Origin: Rhodothermales bacterium
GTDB taxonomy: Bacteria > Bacteroidota > Rhodothermia > Rhodothermales > Bin80
NCBI GenBank assembly: GCA_028278205.1
Contig: JANQES010000127.1
Span: 1-64,000 of the forward strand
Direction of reading: 5' to 3'
Length of the DNA stretch: 64,000 nt
The notes beneath the pieces were generated by a model, which searched no databases, was not told the DNA's origin, and saw nothing but the letters and a program-made list of their open reading frames with translations. Position 1 is the first letter of the stretch; each line of letters opens with the position of its first letter. Both the position numbers and the translations under genes were made by a program. Below, piece by piece: positions 26,497 through 35,041 of the stretch.

Positions 26497-27894
26497 ATGA
26501 CCCTCTGGCTCTGGATCATCGGCGGTCTTTACCTGGCGGCGCTCGTCTATGCCACCATCCATTCCAAACAACGCACCCAGAGCGCCGACGACTACGTGCT
26601 GGCCGGCTCTAACGTGGGGCTCTTCCTGGGCTTTCTCACCTTCTCGGCGACGGTCTTCAGCACGTTCACCCTGATGGGGATGCCCGATTTCTTTCGGACG
26701 CACGGCGTCGGCGCGTGGATCTTTCTGGCGGTTTCGGACGGGGGGATGGTTTTTCTGATCCTGGCGCTCGGCCTCTATCTGCGTCGGCGCGTGGCCGAGA
26801 AAGGCTTCAAAGGGATGTCGGGCCTGCTGGCGGAGTGTTACGGGCAACGGTGGGGCGGCTACGTGTACTTTGCCGGGGCATTTCTTTTTCTGGTGCCGTA
26901 CATCGCCATCCAGATTCGCGGCATCGGCATCTTTCTCGAAGGTGCTTTTCCGGGGATGTTGCCGTTTTGGGGATGGGCCACGCTCATCGTCGTGGTGATG
27001 CTCATCTACAGCGAGATCGGCGGGCTCAAGGCCATCATCTTCAGCGATGCCATGCAGGGTTTGCTGTTGATGACCGTCACGTGGATCGTCGCGTTGGGAT
27101 GTGTCCGGTATTTCGGCGGCGTCGGGGCGATGTTCGAGCAGGTGGGGCAGGTGAACGAAGCGTTGCTCTCGACGCCCGGCCCCAACGGCCTGTTTAGCGT
27201 GCAGTTTCTGGTGGCGTCGTTTTTTGCGATTCTGATGTATCCGTTCACGCAGCCGCAGGTGGCCGTCCGCATCGTCATCATGAAAGACGGCGCCTCGACG
27301 CGGCGGATGGCGGTGGCCGTCGGCGTCTTCGCCGTCATGCTGATCATGGCGACGATCCCGATTGGCATGTACGGCGCGGTGCGCTACGCCGACCTGTCGG
27401 TCTCGGATTTTCTGGTCAATGTGTTGATGTTCGATCAGGCGCCCATCATCGGCGCGGCGGTGGCTGTCGGGCTGATCGCGGCGGCGATGTCAACGGCCGA
27501 TTCGCAGATCTTTGCTCTCGGCGCCGAGGTGCGGTCGTTGATTTCGGGGACGGAGCGTGCGGTGATGCTGCGCACGAAGCTCGCCATCGTGTTTTTCGCC
27601 GTGGCGGCGCTGGTCTTCGCCGTGCTGAGCAACGATCAACTGGTGCTGCTGGCCCGCGTCAGCTTTGCCGGCACGGCGATGCTGGGGCCGCTGGTGCTGG
27701 CCGGTATTCTTTCGAAAACGCCGCCGGGCGTTGAGGTGATCGTGGTGACGGCCCTCGGCGTGGTGGTCTTCGGGATCTCGTCGCTCGGTGTGATTCCGGC
27801 CAGCGTCGGCGCGGTGCGGATGGATTTGTTGCTTTTCGCTGTGTTGGGTGTCTTTACGTTGGGATCGGTGCTCTATCGTAATCGTCGCGCATAA
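26497..27894 (+). CDS. sodium:solute symporter family transporter
   Basis: 465 residues with about 13 hydrophobic segments. SSS-family signs are the N-terminal helix, SADDYVLAGSNVGLFLGFLTF, FSTFTLMGMPDFFRTHG, and IAAAMSTADSQIFALGAEVRS, the conserved Na-site helix. It is likely to import a small organic solute (sugar, sugar acid or pantothenate-like) with sodium across the inner membrane. The partner protein at 26162 and a glycosidase-like lipoprotein 15 bases downstream suggest a sugar or oligosaccharide product, but this is contextual. Confidence 0.92.
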   Translation: MTLWLWIIGGLYLAALVYATIHSKQRTQSADDYVLAGSNVGLFLGFLTFSATVFSTFTLMGMPDFFRTHGVGAWIFLAVSDGGMVFLILALGLYLRRRVAEKGFKGMSGLLAECYGQRWGGYVYFAGAFLFLVPYIAIQIRGIGIFLEGAFPGMLPFWGWATLIVVVMLIYSEIGGLKAIIFSDAMQGLLLMTVTWIVALGCVRYFGGVGAMFEQVGQVNEALLSTPGPNGLFSVQFLVASFFAILMYPFTQPQVAVRIVIMKDGASTRRMAVAVGVFAVMLIMATIPIGMYGAVRYADLSVSDFLVNVLMFDQAPIIGAAVAVGLIAAAMSTADSQIFALGAEVRSLISGTERAVMLRTKLAIVFFAVAALVFAVLSNDQLVLLARVSFAGTAMLGPLVLAGILSKTPPGVEVIVVTALGVVVFGISSLGVIPASVGAVRMDLLLFAVLGVFTLGSVLYRNRRA

Positions 27895-27908
27895 GCGATG
27901 GCTCAATC

Positions 27909-29330
27909 ATGATGACAAAACGCCTGGCTCATCGTTTCGTCGCGGGGTTGTTTCTGGCAGCCGCCGTCGTGCTCGCGGGATGCCCGCAATCCCCCGATGC
28001 CTACCGGATCAAACCCTACACCGAAAACCCGGCTTACTGGCAATACGATAAGTACCCTGTGTTGCTGCTGGGCGGGTCGGTCGAAGACAACCTGTTTCAG
28101 ATTCCGGATCTGGAGGCGCACCTGGATCTGCTTCAGGAAGCCGGCGGCAACTACGTCCGCTGCACCATGTCGGCGCGGGATGAGGGCAACGTCTGGCCCT
28201 TCGCCCGAGACCCCGGCACCGGCCTCTACGACCTGACGCGCTTCAACGACGAATACTGGCAACGCTTCGAACGCTTCCTCGATCTGACGGCGCAGCGCGA
28301 CATCATCGTGCAGTTCGAAATCTGGGCCACATTCGATTTTTATGACGACCGCGAGATGCGGCGGAGTTTCTGGCAGCGAAACCCGTTCAATCCCAAAAAC
28401 AACAACACGTACACCGTCGCCGAATCCGGCCTGCCCGACACCGTCGCCTCGCATCCGGTGCAGACCGAAAACCCGTTTTTCTTCAGCGTGCCGGAGGCTG
28501 AAAACAATCAGGTGGTGCTGCCCTACCAGCAGGCTTTTGTGGATAAGCTGCTCTCGTACAGCCTGTCGTACGACCACGTGCTCTATTGCATGGACAACGA
28601 GACGAGCGTGACGCCGGCCTGGGGCGCTTACTGGGCCACCTACATCCGCGAGAAAGCCGCCGCCGCCGGCGTGACCGTCGAGACGACGGAGATGTGGGAT
28701 CCGTGGGATCTGGCCGATGAAATGCACGCCAACACGTTCGACCATCCGGAGACCTATACGTTCGTCGATATCTCGCAGAACAACCATCAGAAGGGCCAGG
28801 CGCACTGGGACAATGCGCAGCGGCAACGAGAACGCGTGGCGGCTACAGGCACCGTCCGACCGCTCAACAACGTGAAGATCTACGGCGCCGAGACCTCGCG
28901 CTACGGTCTCGAACGCGACGCCCTCGAACGGTTCTGGCGCAACATTTTCGGGGGGATGGCCTCGTCGCGGTTCCACCGTCCGGCATCGGGGATTGGTCTT
29001 AGCGAGACGGCGCAGGCGCATCTGCGCAGCGCCCGGATGCTTCTGGGCGAGATCGATGTTTTCCGCGCCGAACCGCACAACGACCTGCTCTCGGAACGCG
29101 AAGACAACGAGGCTTATTGCATGGCCCAGCCAGGCGTAGCCTATGCCGTCTTTTTTACTGATGGGGGAGAGGTGGTTCTCGACGTGTCCGCGCTGGAGCG
29201 CTCCCCACGCCTCCGCTGGCTGGATGCCGCCGCGAGCCAATGGCAAGACGCCGGGACGATGACGCCGGAGGGCACGACGCTGCGTCTAAAACCGCCGGGC
29301 GATGGCTACTGGGTGGCGGTGGTGGAGTAG
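27909..29330 (+). CDS. glycosidase-like TIM-barrel lipoprotein
   Basis: 473 residues. MTKRLAHRFVAGLFLAAAVVLAGC is a lipoprotein signal with Cys ~25. Residues ~50-370 have the strand/helix rhythm of a (beta/alpha)8 barrel related to DUF4038/GH140-type proteins (LLLGGSVEDNLFQIPD, GGNYVRCTMSARDEGNVWPF, DIIVQFEIWATFDFYD, HVLYCMDNETSV). NETS is a plausible catalytic Glu, as in clan GH-A. A C-terminal beta domain (~390-473) resembles the collagen-binding-like domain that follows such barrels. It is probably an exported glycan hydrolase of unknown specificity, co-transcribed with the symporter (15-base gap). Confidence 0.7.
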   Translation: MMTKRLAHRFVAGLFLAAAVVLAGCPQSPDAYRIKPYTENPAYWQYDKYPVLLLGGSVEDNLFQIPDLEAHLDLLQEAGGNYVRCTMSARDEGNVWPFARDPGTGLYDLTRFNDEYWQRFERFLDLTAQRDIIVQFEIWATFDFYDDREMRRSFWQRNPFNPKNNNTYTVAESGLPDTVASHPVQTENPFFFSVPEAENNQVVLPYQQAFVDKLLSYSLSYDHVLYCMDNETSVTPAWGAYWATYIREKAAAAGVTVETTEMWDPWDLADEMHANTFDHPETYTFVDISQNNHQKGQAHWDNAQRQRERVAATGTVRPLNNVKIYGAETSRYGLERDALERFWRNIFGGMASSRFHRPASGIGLSETAQAHLRSARMLLGEIDVFRAEPHNDLLSEREDNEAYCMAQPGVAYAVFFTDGGEVVLDVSALERSPRLRWLDAAASQWQDAGTMTPEGTTLRLKPPGDGYWVAVVE

Positions 29331-29377
29331 AGTGTGTGGAGAGCAGCATTGCCGAGGTTCTCCACAATGTAGCATTT

Positions 29378-29409
29378 CAAGTTCCCCTCCTGGACAGGAG
29401 GGGAACTTG
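29378..29409. repeat. perfect hairpin, 15-bp arms, 2-nt loop
   Basis: CAAGTTCCCCTCCTG is followed by GA and its exact reverse complement. It lies about 48 bases after a stop codon and may end the symporter/glycosidase transcript, though no T-run follows. Confidence 0.75.
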
Positions 29410-29578
29410 AACCGCTACGCCCAGCAGAACTTAACAGCCGCGACATCGGTGAACGTTTGGACAATTTTTTCAATATTTTATCTCGCCCAAACGGTCGGTC
29501 GTCCATACATTCAATCATTCCCCCATCGTAACCCCTGCGCGCCGGGAGGGCGGTGCGCGCAAACGGAAGGAGGCACCC

Positions 29579-30949
29579 ATGAAGAATCGCGACGGTATGT
29601 CTCGCAGAGACTTTATCAAGACCGGCAGCGGCGCCGTGGCGGCGTCGATGGTGGCCGGGCCGATGGCGCTGGCAACGACCACACCTGCTCGCGCTTCGGG
29701 GCGTGCTAAGATGCGCGTGGCGCTCGTGGGCACCGGCATCCGGGGCATCAACATGTGGGGACGCGACGTAGCCCGGCAGTATCCCGATGATGTGGAGTTC
29801 GTGGGGTTGTGCGACATCAATCCGGGGCGGCTGGCCTTCGGCAAACAGTACATCGGTGTCGAGTGCCCGACGTTTACCGATTTCGATGAGATGGTCCTCC
29901 AGGCCAGCCCGGACACCGTCATCGTCACCACGGTCGATTCGACGCACCACGAGTTCATCGTCAAGGCGATGCAGATGGGCTGCGACGTAATCACCGAAAA
30001 ACCGATGACCACCGACGAGGTCAAGTGCCAGGCCATCCTCGACGCGCAGGCGCTCACGCGCAAGAACGTCATCGTCACGTTCAACTATCGCTATTCGCCG
30101 CACCGGCAGCGGATGAAAGAGATCTTGATGGAAGGCCGCATCGGCAAGCTGACGTCGGTGGATTTTCACTGGTATCTCGACGTCTACCACGGCGCGGCGT
30201 ACTTCCGCCGCTGGCACGGCAAAGAGCGCTACGGCGGCACGCTCTTCGTCCACAAATCCACCCACCACTTCGACCTGCTCAACTGGTGGATCGAGTCGGA
30301 GCCGGAAGAGGTCTTCGCCTATGGCGACCTGGAGTATTACGGCCACAACAACGACTTCCGCCACACCAACTGCCGGGGCTGCCCGCACAAAGACCAGTGC
30401 AAGCACTACTGGGACATCACCACCAACCAGACCTACATGGGCCTCTACGTCGCCAACGAGCACCACGACGGCTATCTGCGCGACGGCTGTGTGTGGAGTG
30501 AAGAGATCGACGTCTACGACAAGATGACGGCGCAGATCCGCTATGCCAACGGCGTGCAGGTGAGCTATTCGTGCACGACGTACTCGCCCTACGAAGGCTA
30601 TCGCATCGCCTTCAACGGCACGAAAGGGCGGCTTGAAGCGTGGGTCAAAGAGCGCCAGCCCTGGCAGGCCGAGAACTACGACGAACTCCGCGTGACGGAC
30701 AACTTCGGCCAGACCGAACTGATCCAGATCCCGCACGGCGGCGGCGGCCACGGCGGCGGCGACACGCGTCTGAAAGACCGCATCTTCAAAGACCCCACCA
30801 TGCCCGATCCCTATCGCCAATCTGCCGGCGCCCGCGACGGCGCCATGTCGATCCTCGTCGGCATTGCCGCGCGCAAGAGCGTCAAGTCCGGCGAGCCCGT
30901 CAAGATCGGCGAGTTGACCTCGCTCAAGCCGCGCGCGGTGCGGCCGTAG
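29579..30949 (+). CDS. Tat-exported Gfo/Idh/MocA oxidoreductase with Cys cluster
   Basis: 456 residues. The ATG at 29579 is preceded by a strong AAGGAGG (29567-29573) and opens MKNRDGMSRRDFIKTGS, a Tat signal. Rossmann motif VALVGTGIRGINMWG; Lys motif ITEKPMTTDE; substrate domain HHFDLLNWWIESEPEE. Unusually it has Cys265-x2-Cys268-x5-Cys274 followed by His276 (NCRGCPHKDQCKHYW), a possible metal or Fe-S binding knuckle in the substrate domain. It is probably a periplasmic oxidoreductase acting on carbohydrate; the substrate is not known. Confidence 0.9.
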   Translation: MKNRDGMSRRDFIKTGSGAVAASMVAGPMALATTTPARASGRAKMRVALVGTGIRGINMWGRDVARQYPDDVEFVGLCDINPGRLAFGKQYIGVECPTFTDFDEMVLQASPDTVIVTTVDSTHHEFIVKAMQMGCDVITEKPMTTDEVKCQAILDAQALTRKNVIVTFNYRYSPHRQRMKEILMEGRIGKLTSVDFHWYLDVYHGAAYFRRWHGKERYGGTLFVHKSTHHFDLLNWWIESEPEEVFAYGDLEYYGHNNDFRHTNCRGCPHKDQCKHYWDITTNQTYMGLYVANEHHDGYLRDGCVWSEEIDVYDKMTAQIRYANGVQVSYSCTTYSPYEGYRIAFNGTKGRLEAWVKERQPWQAENYDELRVTDNFGQTELIQIPHGGGGHGGGDTRLKDRIFKDPTMPDPYRQSAGARDGAMSILVGIAARKSVKSGEPVKIGELTSLKPRAVRP

Positions 30950-31261
30950 GGAATGGCCAATGGGATGTAGCGAGTGGGGATTTTGGGAAAGGGAGAGAGG
31001 GAGAGTCGGGGAATAGGACTTTCCCTGACGCGTATTGCGGCATCTTGCCCACGCCCGCATCCCCGAAAAATCGCTATGCTATCGGTGGATGGGCAGGCCG
31101 CTCCGGCCCCTTGCGGAAACGACCCGGAAGAGTCATGGATACGTCGCTGACGCGCATCCTGCATCATAAACACATCGACGAAGGCCCGCGCAAGTCCGGG
31201 GGAATGCTTACCTTTCAACATCACATCACGAAAGCACTAAACCCAACCAACCGTACGAACC

Positions 31262-31675
31262 ATGCTACGAACCCGCTATGCCCCGTTCGCCCTCGTCCTC
31301 GCTGTTTTGTTGATGGCCGGATGCGCCGGTTCTAAGGAAGCCGCCCAAGCGCCCCACCCGCTGGCCGGTGCCTGGGACTGGTCCGTCGATAGCCCGCAGG
31401 GCATCTACACCGGCGTCCTCACTTTTGCCGAAGCGGAGGGGATGCTCAGCGGCACCATTGCCGGCTCGGAGGATCTCACCCAGACCCTGCCCCTGGAAGA
31501 GGTGATGTACGACAGCGAGATGTCGAAGGTGACTTTCTCCTTCAACAATCCTGAGTTCGGCATGATGAACGTCAGCCTCACGCTCGACGGCGATGCCCTC
31601 GACGGCTTGTTAAACGTCGTCCAGATGGGCGCCGACGTGCCGATGACGTGCAAGCGCAAGACGATGATGGAGTAG
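31262..31675 (+). CDS. small lipoprotein of unknown function
   Basis: 137 residues. MLRTRYAPFALVLAVLLMAGC gives a lipoprotein signal with Cys21. The mature part (AGAWDWSVDSPQGIYTGVLTFAEAEGML) looks like a small lipocalin-like or extracellular beta-barrel domain: W-x-W near the start, then alternating strands. Upstream, 30950-31261 contains GGGAAAGGGAGAGAGGGAGA-type repeat remnants and no supported gene. Confidence 0.7.
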   Translation: MLRTRYAPFALVLAVLLMAGCAGSKEAAQAPHPLAGAWDWSVDSPQGIYTGVLTFAEAEGMLSGTIAGSEDLTQTLPLEEVMYDSEMSKVTFSFNNPEFGMMNVSLTLDGDALDGLLNVVQMGADVPMTCKRKTMME

Positions 31676-31750
31676 AGGGTTTTTCTATGCTTACGTCTTT
31701 GGGGTTTCCCGGCGTTGCGCCTTGCACTGAGGTTGTCGCTCGGCGTGAGT

Positions 31751-31830
31751 GATTTTGGATTTTAGATTTTAGGTTTTGGATTAATCTTGGACACACCCAA
31801 TCCAAAATCCAAAATCTAAAATCCAAAATC
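31751..31830. repeat. heptamer palindrome of TCCAAAA words, copy 1
   Basis: GATTTTGGATTTTAGATTTT words (31751-31782) face TCCAAAA, TCCAAAA, TCTAAAA, TCCAAAA (31801-31830). The right arm runs directly into the signal-peptide codons of the GH2 gene. Confidence 0.92.
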
Positions 31831-34623
31831 GCCCTTTCCCTCCTCGTCCTATTCGTTGGCATCCATGTTGCCACGGCGCAGAGCCCGGCGGCGATTCCTC
31901 TGCCCGAACACCCGCGTCCCGACTTCGAGCGGGCGGCGTGGGTGAATCTCAACGGAGCGTGGGCGTTTCAGTTTGATTCGCTGGACGTAGGGAGGCAGGA
32001 GGGATGGAGTGGGGGCGAGGTTGATTTTCGCCGGACGATTACGGTGCCGTTCTCGTGGGCGGCGCCGCTGTCGGGGATGACTGACGAGGCCGATGTGGGC
32101 TGGTATGCGCGGACGATCACGATCCCGCAAGACTGGGCCGGGCGGCGCGTCTTCCTCGTCGTCGGGGCGGCGGACTGGCACACGACGGCGTGGCTCGACG
32201 GGCAGGCGCTGGGCGAGCACCGGGGCGGCTATACGCCGTTCGAGTTCGAACTGACGGCGCGCGCAAAGCCAGGCACGGCGCAACGCCTCGTCCTCCGCGT
32301 CGATGACACGGCGCATCCGTTCAAACTCGAAGGCAAGCAAGGCTACGGCCCGGCGCGTGGCATCTGGCAGACACCCTACCTCGAAGCGCGCGGCGACGCG
32401 CCCCTCGACGCCCTCCACTTCATCCCGGACATCGACGCCGAAAAGGTGACGGTGACGGCCCACCTCCTCGACCCCGCGCCCGCCGATCTGGTGCTGCACC
32501 TGGATTATATGACCGGCGGCGTCGCCAACCGCTGGAGCCATCCCGTGCCCCGAGGCGCCGAGCGCGTGACGTTCGACGTGCCGATACCCGATCCGCACCT
32601 GTGGTCGCTCGACGATCCCTTTCTCTACGAGGTCGAAGCGCGCCTCGGCGGCGACGGGCACGCCGACGACGTGGTGAGCACCTACTTCGGCATGCGCAAA
32701 ATCTCCGTCGTCGATCTGCCGGGGACGCGCCATCGCTACGTGGCGCTCAACGACGAGCCGGTCTATCTCCAGATGTCGCTCGATCAGGCGTATCATCCCG
32801 AAGGCTTTTACACCTTCCCCAGCGATGCCTTCATGCGCGACGAGATCTTGCGCGCCCGGCAGATCGGCCTCAACGGCCAGCGCATCCACGTCAAGATCGG
32901 CATCCCGCGCAAGCTCTACTGGGCCGACCGCCTCGGTATGCTCATCATGGCCGACGTACCCAACAGTTGGGGCCAACCCGACGCCGAGATGCGCCGCGAG
33001 GTCACTTACGCCATGGAGCAGATGATCAAGCGCGACTTCAACCATCCCGCCATCTTCTTCTGGGTGCCGTTCAACGAGACGTGGGGTCTGTTCACCGAGC
33101 AAGAAACGGGCGGCAAACGGCAGCGCAACTATCTCCCCGAAACCCAGCAATGGGTCACAGACATCGTGGCGCGGGCGAAAAGTCTAGACCCGACGCGCCT
33201 CGTCGAAGACAACTCGCCCTGCTGCGGGCGCGGCCACACCGACACCGACATCAACTCGTGGCATGCCTACCTGCCCGGTTGGGCCTGGGAAAAGCATCTG
33301 CGCGAGATCAGCGACAGCACCTTCGAAGGTTCGACGTGGAATTTCGAAGACGGCTATGCGCAAGGCCGCCAGCCCAACATCAACAGCGAATTCGGCAACG
33401 TCTGGGGCTATCAGGGCAGCACGGGCGACGTCGATTGGAGTTGGGATTATCACCGCGCCGTCAACGAATTCCGGCGGCATCCGGCCATTGCCGGCTGGCT
33501 CTACACCGAGCACCACGACGTCGTCAATGAGTGGAACGGCTACTGGCGCTACGACCGTTCGGAGAAAGAGACCGGTCTCGGTGCGCTGGTCGAGGGGATG
33601 TCGCTCGCCGATTTGCACGCACCGCTCTACCTCTCGACGGGCGGAGGCCTGAGCCGCGATGCCCGTGTGGACGAGATCGTCCCGATACCGCTCTTCGCCT
33701 CGTTCATGACAGGCAGCCGCGCCTACGGCGACACCCTTCTGCTGCACGGAGAACTCTACGGCTGGGACACGCTGGGCCGCAAGAAAACGTATTTCACCAT
33801 GCGCCGCCCGGTACCCTATCGACCGTGGATGAACGAAGCCCTGGATTCGCTGGCCGTGCCGATGCCGGACGAGCCTGCCGTGGCGGTGCTGGCGCTCATG
33901 CTCCAAGATGCCGGCGGCACCGTGGTGCATCGCAATTTTACGACGTTTGTGGTGCAGGGCGATCTTCCGGATCGGCGGCGTATCGGTGTCCGGAATGCCC
34001 GTGTGGTGCGCGCCGGGGCAGCGGCTTTTTCGGAGGCCGAATGGTCGCTGAAGCAGTGGTCGGTGTTGGATGGATTGAAGATCAACGGCGCCGGGGCGGG
34101 CTTTTTCGAATATCGAATGCCCTGGCCGGAGGATGTGAACCTGGCTGACGTGGAGACGGCGACGTTTCTGGTGGAAGCCTCGGCCAAACAGCTTTTCGGC
34201 AAAGATCGCGACGACGATGAAAAGATCGCGGGCGACTTCATGCGGGGCCGTGGCACGTTCGATCCCAGCCTCAACCCGAACGCCTATCCGATGACGGACG
34301 AGGTTCTTTTCCCGAGCGCCGTTACGGTGCGCGTTCAGGGCGAGGTGGCCGGGCGCATCGAGCTTCCGGACGATCCGGCAGACCATCGGGGCATCCTCTC
34401 GTGGCACGCGCAGTTGCAAGACCGAAAGCTGCGTGAGGCGGGGTCATACGGATACCTCGTGCGCGTGAACGTCCCCCGCGCAGCCCTCGAACGGGCAGCG
34501 GCAGCCGGCGAAGTCGTCATCCGCCTCGAAGTCGACGACGCCCTGCCCGGCGGCCTGGCTATCTACGGCGCCACCTTCGGTCGCTACCCCCTCGACCCGA
34601 CGCTGGTTTTTGTGATGGAATAG
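31831..34623 (+). CDS. glycoside hydrolase family 2 protein, start codon unclear
   Basis: The conserved GH2 part runs from a GTG at 31942 (893 residues), but the same frame upstream encodes a convincing signal peptide (ALSLLVLFVGIHVATAQ) from 31831 and has no ATG, GTG or TTG before a stop at 31750. The sugar-binding N-domain (RTITIPQDWAGRRVFLVVG), immunoglobulin-like domain and TIM barrel are all present. The catalytic acid/base is Glu379 in FNETWG and the nucleophile Glu483 in NSEFG (numbering from 31942). C-terminal beta domains follow. It likely hydrolyses beta-galactosides, glucuronides or related bonds in the periplasm if the signal is used. Confidence 0.8.
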   Translation, partial: ALSLLVLFVGIHVATAQSPAAIPLPEHPRPDFERAAWVNLNGAWAFQFDSLDVGRQEGWSGGEVDFRRTITVPFSWAAPLSGMTDEADVGWYARTITIPQDWAGRRVFLVVGAADWHTTAWLDGQALGEHRGGYTPFEFELTARAKPGTAQRLVLRVDDTAHPFKLEGKQGYGPARGIWQTPYLEARGDAPLDALHFIPDIDAEKVTVTAHLLDPAPADLVLHLDYMTGGVANRWSHPVPRGAERVTFDVPIPDPHLWSLDDPFLYEVEARLGGDGHADDVVSTYFGMRKISVVDLPGTRHRYVALNDEPVYLQMSLDQAYHPEGFYTFPSDAFMRDEILRARQIGLNGQRIHVKIGIPRKLYWADRLGMLIMADVPNSWGQPDAEMRREVTYAMEQMIKRDFNHPAIFFWVPFNETWGLFTEQETGGKRQRNYLPETQQWVTDIVARAKSLDPTRLVEDNSPCCGRGHTDTDINSWHAYLPGWAWEKHLREISDSTFEGSTWNFEDGYAQGRQPNINSEFGNVWGYQGSTGDVDWSWDYHRAVNEFRRHPAIAGWLYTEHHDVVNEWNGYWRYDRSEKETGLGALVEGMSLADLHAPLYLSTGGGLSRDARVDEIVPIPLFASFMTGSRAYGDTLLLHGELYGWDTLGRKKTYFTMRRPVPYRPWMNEALDSLAVPMPDEPAVAVLALMLQDAGGTVVHRNFTTFVVQGDLPDRRRIGVRNARVVRAGAAAFSEAEWSLKQWSVLDGLKINGAGAGFFEYRMPWPEDVNLADVETATFLVEASAKQLFGKDRDDDEKIAGDFMRGRGTFDPSLNPNAYPMTDEVLFPSAVTVRVQGEVAGRIELPDDPADHRGILSWHAQLQDRKLREAGSYGYLVRVNVPRAALERAAAAGEVVIRLEVDDALPGGLAIYGATFGRYPLDPTLVFVME

Positions 34624-34628
34624 AAAGG

Positions 34629-34693
34629 TCACTGGTCATTAGTCACTGGTGTCTTGAGAAAAACCAGTGACCAGTGACCAATGACCAGTGACC
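34629..34693. repeat. heptamer palindrome of the CCAGTGA family, copy 2 (no nested hairpin)
   Basis: TCACTGGTCATTAGTCACTGG faces CCAGTGACCAGTGACCAATG. It lacks the inner ACGCTC hairpin present in the other three copies and provides a spurious ATG upstream of the small gene at 34756. Confidence 0.88.
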
Positions 34694-34755
34694 CACGCCA
34701 ACCGAAGCAACGAGCACAACGCACCAAAATACCAACATCCTTTCTACCAGCACCC

Positions 34756-35028
34756 ATGTACGACCTCATCGGAAAGCGTGTGATGGTTCATCTTTATAAC
34801 CGGGCCGGCATCACGCTGGGATCGCTCAAGGGGCGGGTGGCCGATGTGGCTGAGGCCGTGGAGGTCGCGCCCGGCATGAAGAAAGACCTGGCCTACGTGA
34901 TCGACATCGAGACCGGCGACCCGGAGGTGCCCTATCGCAACAGCTCCGGCATGGAGAATGAAGGCTGGTTCGCCATCCAGGATCTCGAAGTGGTGGACGA
35001 CGAAAGCCCGCGCTTTTTCACTAATTAA
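34756..35028 (+). CDS. small conserved protein of unknown function
   Basis: 90 residues from the ATG at 34756; the earlier in-frame ATG at 34681 belongs to a repeat array. The sequence MYDLIGKRVMVHLYNRAGITLGSLKGRVADV suggests a small SH3-like beta barrel, with an acidic C-terminus (DLEVVDDE). No export signal. It ends 13 bases before the aldose epimerase start, so it is probably in the same operon. Confidence 0.6.
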   Translation: MYDLIGKRVMVHLYNRAGITLGSLKGRVADVAEAVEVAPGMKKDLAYVIDIETGDPEVPYRNSSGMENEGWFAIQDLEVVDDESPRFFTN

Positions 35029-35041
35029 AGGAGAAGCCATC

